NCBI GenBank assembly: GCA_024743315.1
Contig: JANSWU010000006.1
Span: forward strand, 248,001-312,000
DNA length: 64,000 nt
From: Hyphomonadaceae bacterium
GTDB lineage: Bacteria > Pseudomonadota > Alphaproteobacteria > Caulobacterales > Hyphomonadaceae
Direction of reading: 5' to 3'
Numbering within the stretch: position 1 is the stretch's first letter; each line of letters starts with the position of its first letter. Below are positions 62,263 through 64,000 of this stretch, in pieces. Position numbers and translations under genes: made by a program. The notes beneath the pieces were generated by a model, which ran no database searches, was not told the DNA's origin, and saw nothing but the letters and a program-made list of their open reading frames with translations.

Positions 62263-63666
62263 ATGCGCCTCTTCCCTGCGTTTTTCTATACTGATGATGC
62301 TCACATCACGGTCTTTGGCGGCGGCGAAGAAGCCCGGCGCAAAGTGCGCCTCCTGGCCAAGACCACGGCCCACATCACAGTCATCATTGATACCGAAATC
62401 GAACCTGGCTTTGCGCAAGAGTTCGCTGGCCGCATCACCATCGCGCCCAGGGACATGGCCGGCCAGGCGCTCGACCGTTCGAAATTTGCGATTGTCGCTT
62501 GCCGCACGAAAGAGAATTGCGAGCAATCGATTGTCTGGGCTCGTGAATATGGCGTGCCGATCAATGTCGTCGACCAGCCGGAAGAATGCGATTTCACCGT
62601 CCCGAGCATTCTCGAGCGCGGCGAGATCGTCGCCGCAGTCGGGTCTGGCGGGGCGGCACCGGTGCTCGCCAAGCGCGTTCGCACCAGCCTGGAAGCGCTG
62701 ATGCCGCAAAATATGGGGCCGCTCTCAGAGCTTGCCCGCGACTTCCGCCCCCGCGTCTATCAAGTCCTCGATGATGGCACCAAACGCCGCCAGTTCTGGG
62801 AAGCTGCCTTGAATGGCGCCCCGGCGGACCTCGCCATGAACGGAAAATTCGACGACGCGCTCGCCGCCATGGAGGCGCTGTTGCAAGACGTGGCGTCTCC
62901 GTCCAATCGAGTCGGTACAGTCCATATTGTCGGCGCGGGTCCGGGCGATCCGGAACTCCTGACTTTGAAAGCGTTCCGCCTGATCCAGAATGCCGACATT
63001 GTCTTCCATGACCGCCTGGTTAGCGAAGAGATCATGGATCTGGTACGTCGCGACGCCACCCGGGTCTCGGTCGGCAAAGCAAAAGCCAATCACAGCGTCC
63101 CGCAAAATGAAATTCATGATCTGATGATTAAAGCTGCCAAGGAAGGCCAGCGCGTGGTGCGCCTCAAAGGCGGCGATCCGTTCATCTTTGGACGCGGCGG
63201 CGAAGAAGTCGAGGCTCTCCGCGAGGCCGGGATTGAAGCCAGTGTGGTACCGGGCATTTCATCGGCGCTTGGCTGCGCCGCCTCAGCCGGACTGCCGCTC
63301 ACGCACCGCGACCACGCCCAAACCCTAACCTTCGTCACTGGGCATGCCAAATCCGGCGAGGTGCCAGATCTCGATTGGCCCGCGCTTGCAAAACCGGCAC
63401 AGACCGTGGTCGTGTTTATGGGCGTCGGGACAGCCCCCGTGATTGCAGAAAAACTTATCCATGCGGGGCGCGCAACCAGCACCCCCGTCGCCGTCATCGA
63501 GAACGGTACCCGCGCCAATGAAATCAAAGTCTTCGGCACACTCGCAGAGTTGCCACAACTGATCACGCGCGCTGGTATTAAAGGGCCGGCGCTGCTGGTG
63601 ATTGGTGAGGTCAGCGCCATCCCGGCCGAAGCCCTGGCCGAGCTTTCATCGGAGGTCGCGGCATGA
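62263..63666 (+). CDS. cysG: siroheme synthase (multifunctional CysG)
   Basis: 467 residues. N-terminal precorrin-2 dehydrogenase/ferrochelatase part (TVFGGGEEARRKVRLLAKT; VVDQPEECDFTVPSILERGE, GSGGAAPVLAKRVR), then the uroporphyrinogen-III methyltransferase with VHIVGAGPGDPELLTLKAFR, DAIVFHDRL-like ADIVFHDRLVS, RLKGGDPFIFGRGGEE and VVPGISSALG. It makes siroheme for sulfite reductase. Overlaps DUF2849 by 4 bp (ATGA). Confidence 0.97.
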   Translation: MRLFPAFFYTDDAHITVFGGGEEARRKVRLLAKTTAHITVIIDTEIEPGFAQEFAGRITIAPRDMAGQALDRSKFAIVACRTKENCEQSIVWAREYGVPINVVDQPEECDFTVPSILERGEIVAAVGSGGAAPVLAKRVRTSLEALMPQNMGPLSELARDFRPRVYQVLDDGTKRRQFWEAALNGAPADLAMNGKFDDALAAMEALLQDVASPSNRVGTVHIVGAGPGDPELLTLKAFRLIQNADIVFHDRLVSEEIMDLVRRDATRVSVGKAKANHSVPQNEIHDLMIKAAKEGQRVVRLKGGDPFIFGRGGEEVEALREAGIEASVVPGISSALGCAASAGLPLTHRDHAQTLTFVTGHAKSGEVPDLDWPALAKPAQTVVVFMGVGTAPVIAEKLIHAGRATSTPVAVIENGTRANEIKVFGTLAELPQLITRAGIKGPALLVIGEVSAIPAEALAELSSEVAA

Positions 63667-63971
63667 CATCTGTTCGCCCGAAACTGAAACCGGAAACTCC
63701 GAAGACCGTCACCGCCTGGAACACCGCAACCGGGAATGTGGTCTGGCTGCGCGCCGACGAGACCTGGACCGAAGACGCCAGCGAACTTGGTGTTTTCACC
63801 GGCGAGGCGGCAGACGCGGCGCTCGAAAAAGCCAAAACCCAGGAAGGGGCCATCACTGACCCTTATTTCATGGAAGTGACGGTGGATGGCAAAGTCGCGG
63901 GCCGCGAGTCATTGCGCGAGAGCATCCGCGCCAATGGACCGACCGTCCCTTATGGAGTGATTATCAGATGA
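63663..63971 (+). CDS. DUF2849 protein of the sulfite-reduction operon
   Basis: 102 residues. KTVTAWNTATGNVVWLRADE and the C-terminal SIRANGPTVPYGVI are DUF2849-like. In many alphaproteobacteria it lies between cysG and a sulfite/nitrite reductase gene, so a helper role in assimilatory sulfate reduction is likely, mechanism unknown. Coupled at both ends by ATGA-type overlaps. Confidence 0.92.
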   Translation: MTSVRPKLKPETPKTVTAWNTATGNVVWLRADETWTEDASELGVFTGEAADAALEKAKTQEGAITDPYFMEVTVDGKVAGRESLRESIRANGPTVPYGVIIR

Positions 63972-64000
63972 TGTGCGAATGGTGGTCCTTACGCACCCGC
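63968..64000 (+). CDS. possible next gene of the cysG operon, cut by the window end
   Basis: An ATG at 63968 overlaps the DUF2849 stop (ATGA) and stays open to the edge, giving MMCEWWSLRTR. The ATG at 63979 in another frame is an alternative. Eleven codons do not allow a family call; they do not look like the usual sulfite reductase N-terminus. Confidence 0.3.
   Translation, partial: MMCEWWSLRTR

Overview
The window reads as one stretch of an alphaproteobacterial chromosome, most likely from a marine member of the Caulobacterales/Hyphomonadales group (Hyphomonadaceae-like). The main reasons are a CckA-type hybrid histidine kinase, FlbT, CtrA-like boxes, a three-part proton-translocating transhydrogenase, ATP12, DUF2849 next to cysG, an alphaproteobacterial DksA and a large TonB-dependent receptor. 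It holds about 68 protein genes, densely packed with many 1-8 bp overlaps. I saw no rRNA, tRNA, CRISPR array, insertion sequence, phage gene or replication origin. Gene starts were moved inward where a Shine-Dalgarno motif, lipobox or family alignment supported it.

Layout. 1-5.8 kb: a GMC oxidoreductase cut by the window edge, a sterol-desaturase-family protein, a DUF938 methyltransferase, a secreted nucleoside-hydrolase lipoprotein and an acyl-CoA ligase. 5.9-7.8 kb: a small anchored protein and two tandem lipoproteins that look paralogous. 7.8-16.2 kb (all minus strand): dxs-ispA-xseB for isoprenoid supply, a histidine phosphatase, a GNAT-fold protein, signal peptidase I coupled to a YbjQ protein, an MBL-fold hydrolase and a SYLF lipoprotein. 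16.2-23.1 kb: L-serine dehydratase, a Tat lipoprotein amidase, GST-like, SRPBCC and MFS genes, then VOC and SDR genes. 23.2-27.1 kb: DUF1223 and the bioB-HAD-lipoprotein-phhB operon. 27.1-31.7 kb: a TonB receptor, an unusual cysteine-rich secreted protein and a PAS protein.

31.7-45.1 kb is the cell-cycle/motility part: cckA, a DUF885 peptidase-like lipoprotein, the pnt operon with a palindromic repeat between its first two genes, TerC, a diverged FliM, dksA, a membrane protein of unknown role, MarC, and flbT coupled to an unknown small gene. CtrA-like boxes lie beside cckA, fliM and flbT, so the kinase that controls CtrA and probable CtrA targets are in the same region. 45.2-50 kb: a MoxR ATPase, TlyA, and a periplasmic caspase-like protein fused to a SUMF1-type domain next to a coiled-coil lipoprotein. 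50-54.7 kb: ATP12-HAD-DUF4345-SDR-beta-propeller lipoprotein, probably one operon divergent from a TetR regulator with a dyad in between. 54.7-64 kb: pdxH/aroC, a DUF481 outer-membrane protein, palindromic intergenic DNA, ferredoxin-NADP reductase, rhodanese, thymidine kinase, DUF1272, HAD, LysR, and the start of a cysG-DUF2849 sulfur-assimilation operon.

Most of the window is ordinary housekeeping and envelope biology. I could not identify a clearly new multi-gene system. The best leads are the caspase-SUMF1 protein with its lipoprotein neighbour, the cysteine-rich beta-repeat secreted protein at 30.0-31.0 kb, the FlbT-coupled small gene, the tandem lipoprotein paralogues, and several unexplained palindromes in intergenic DNA.
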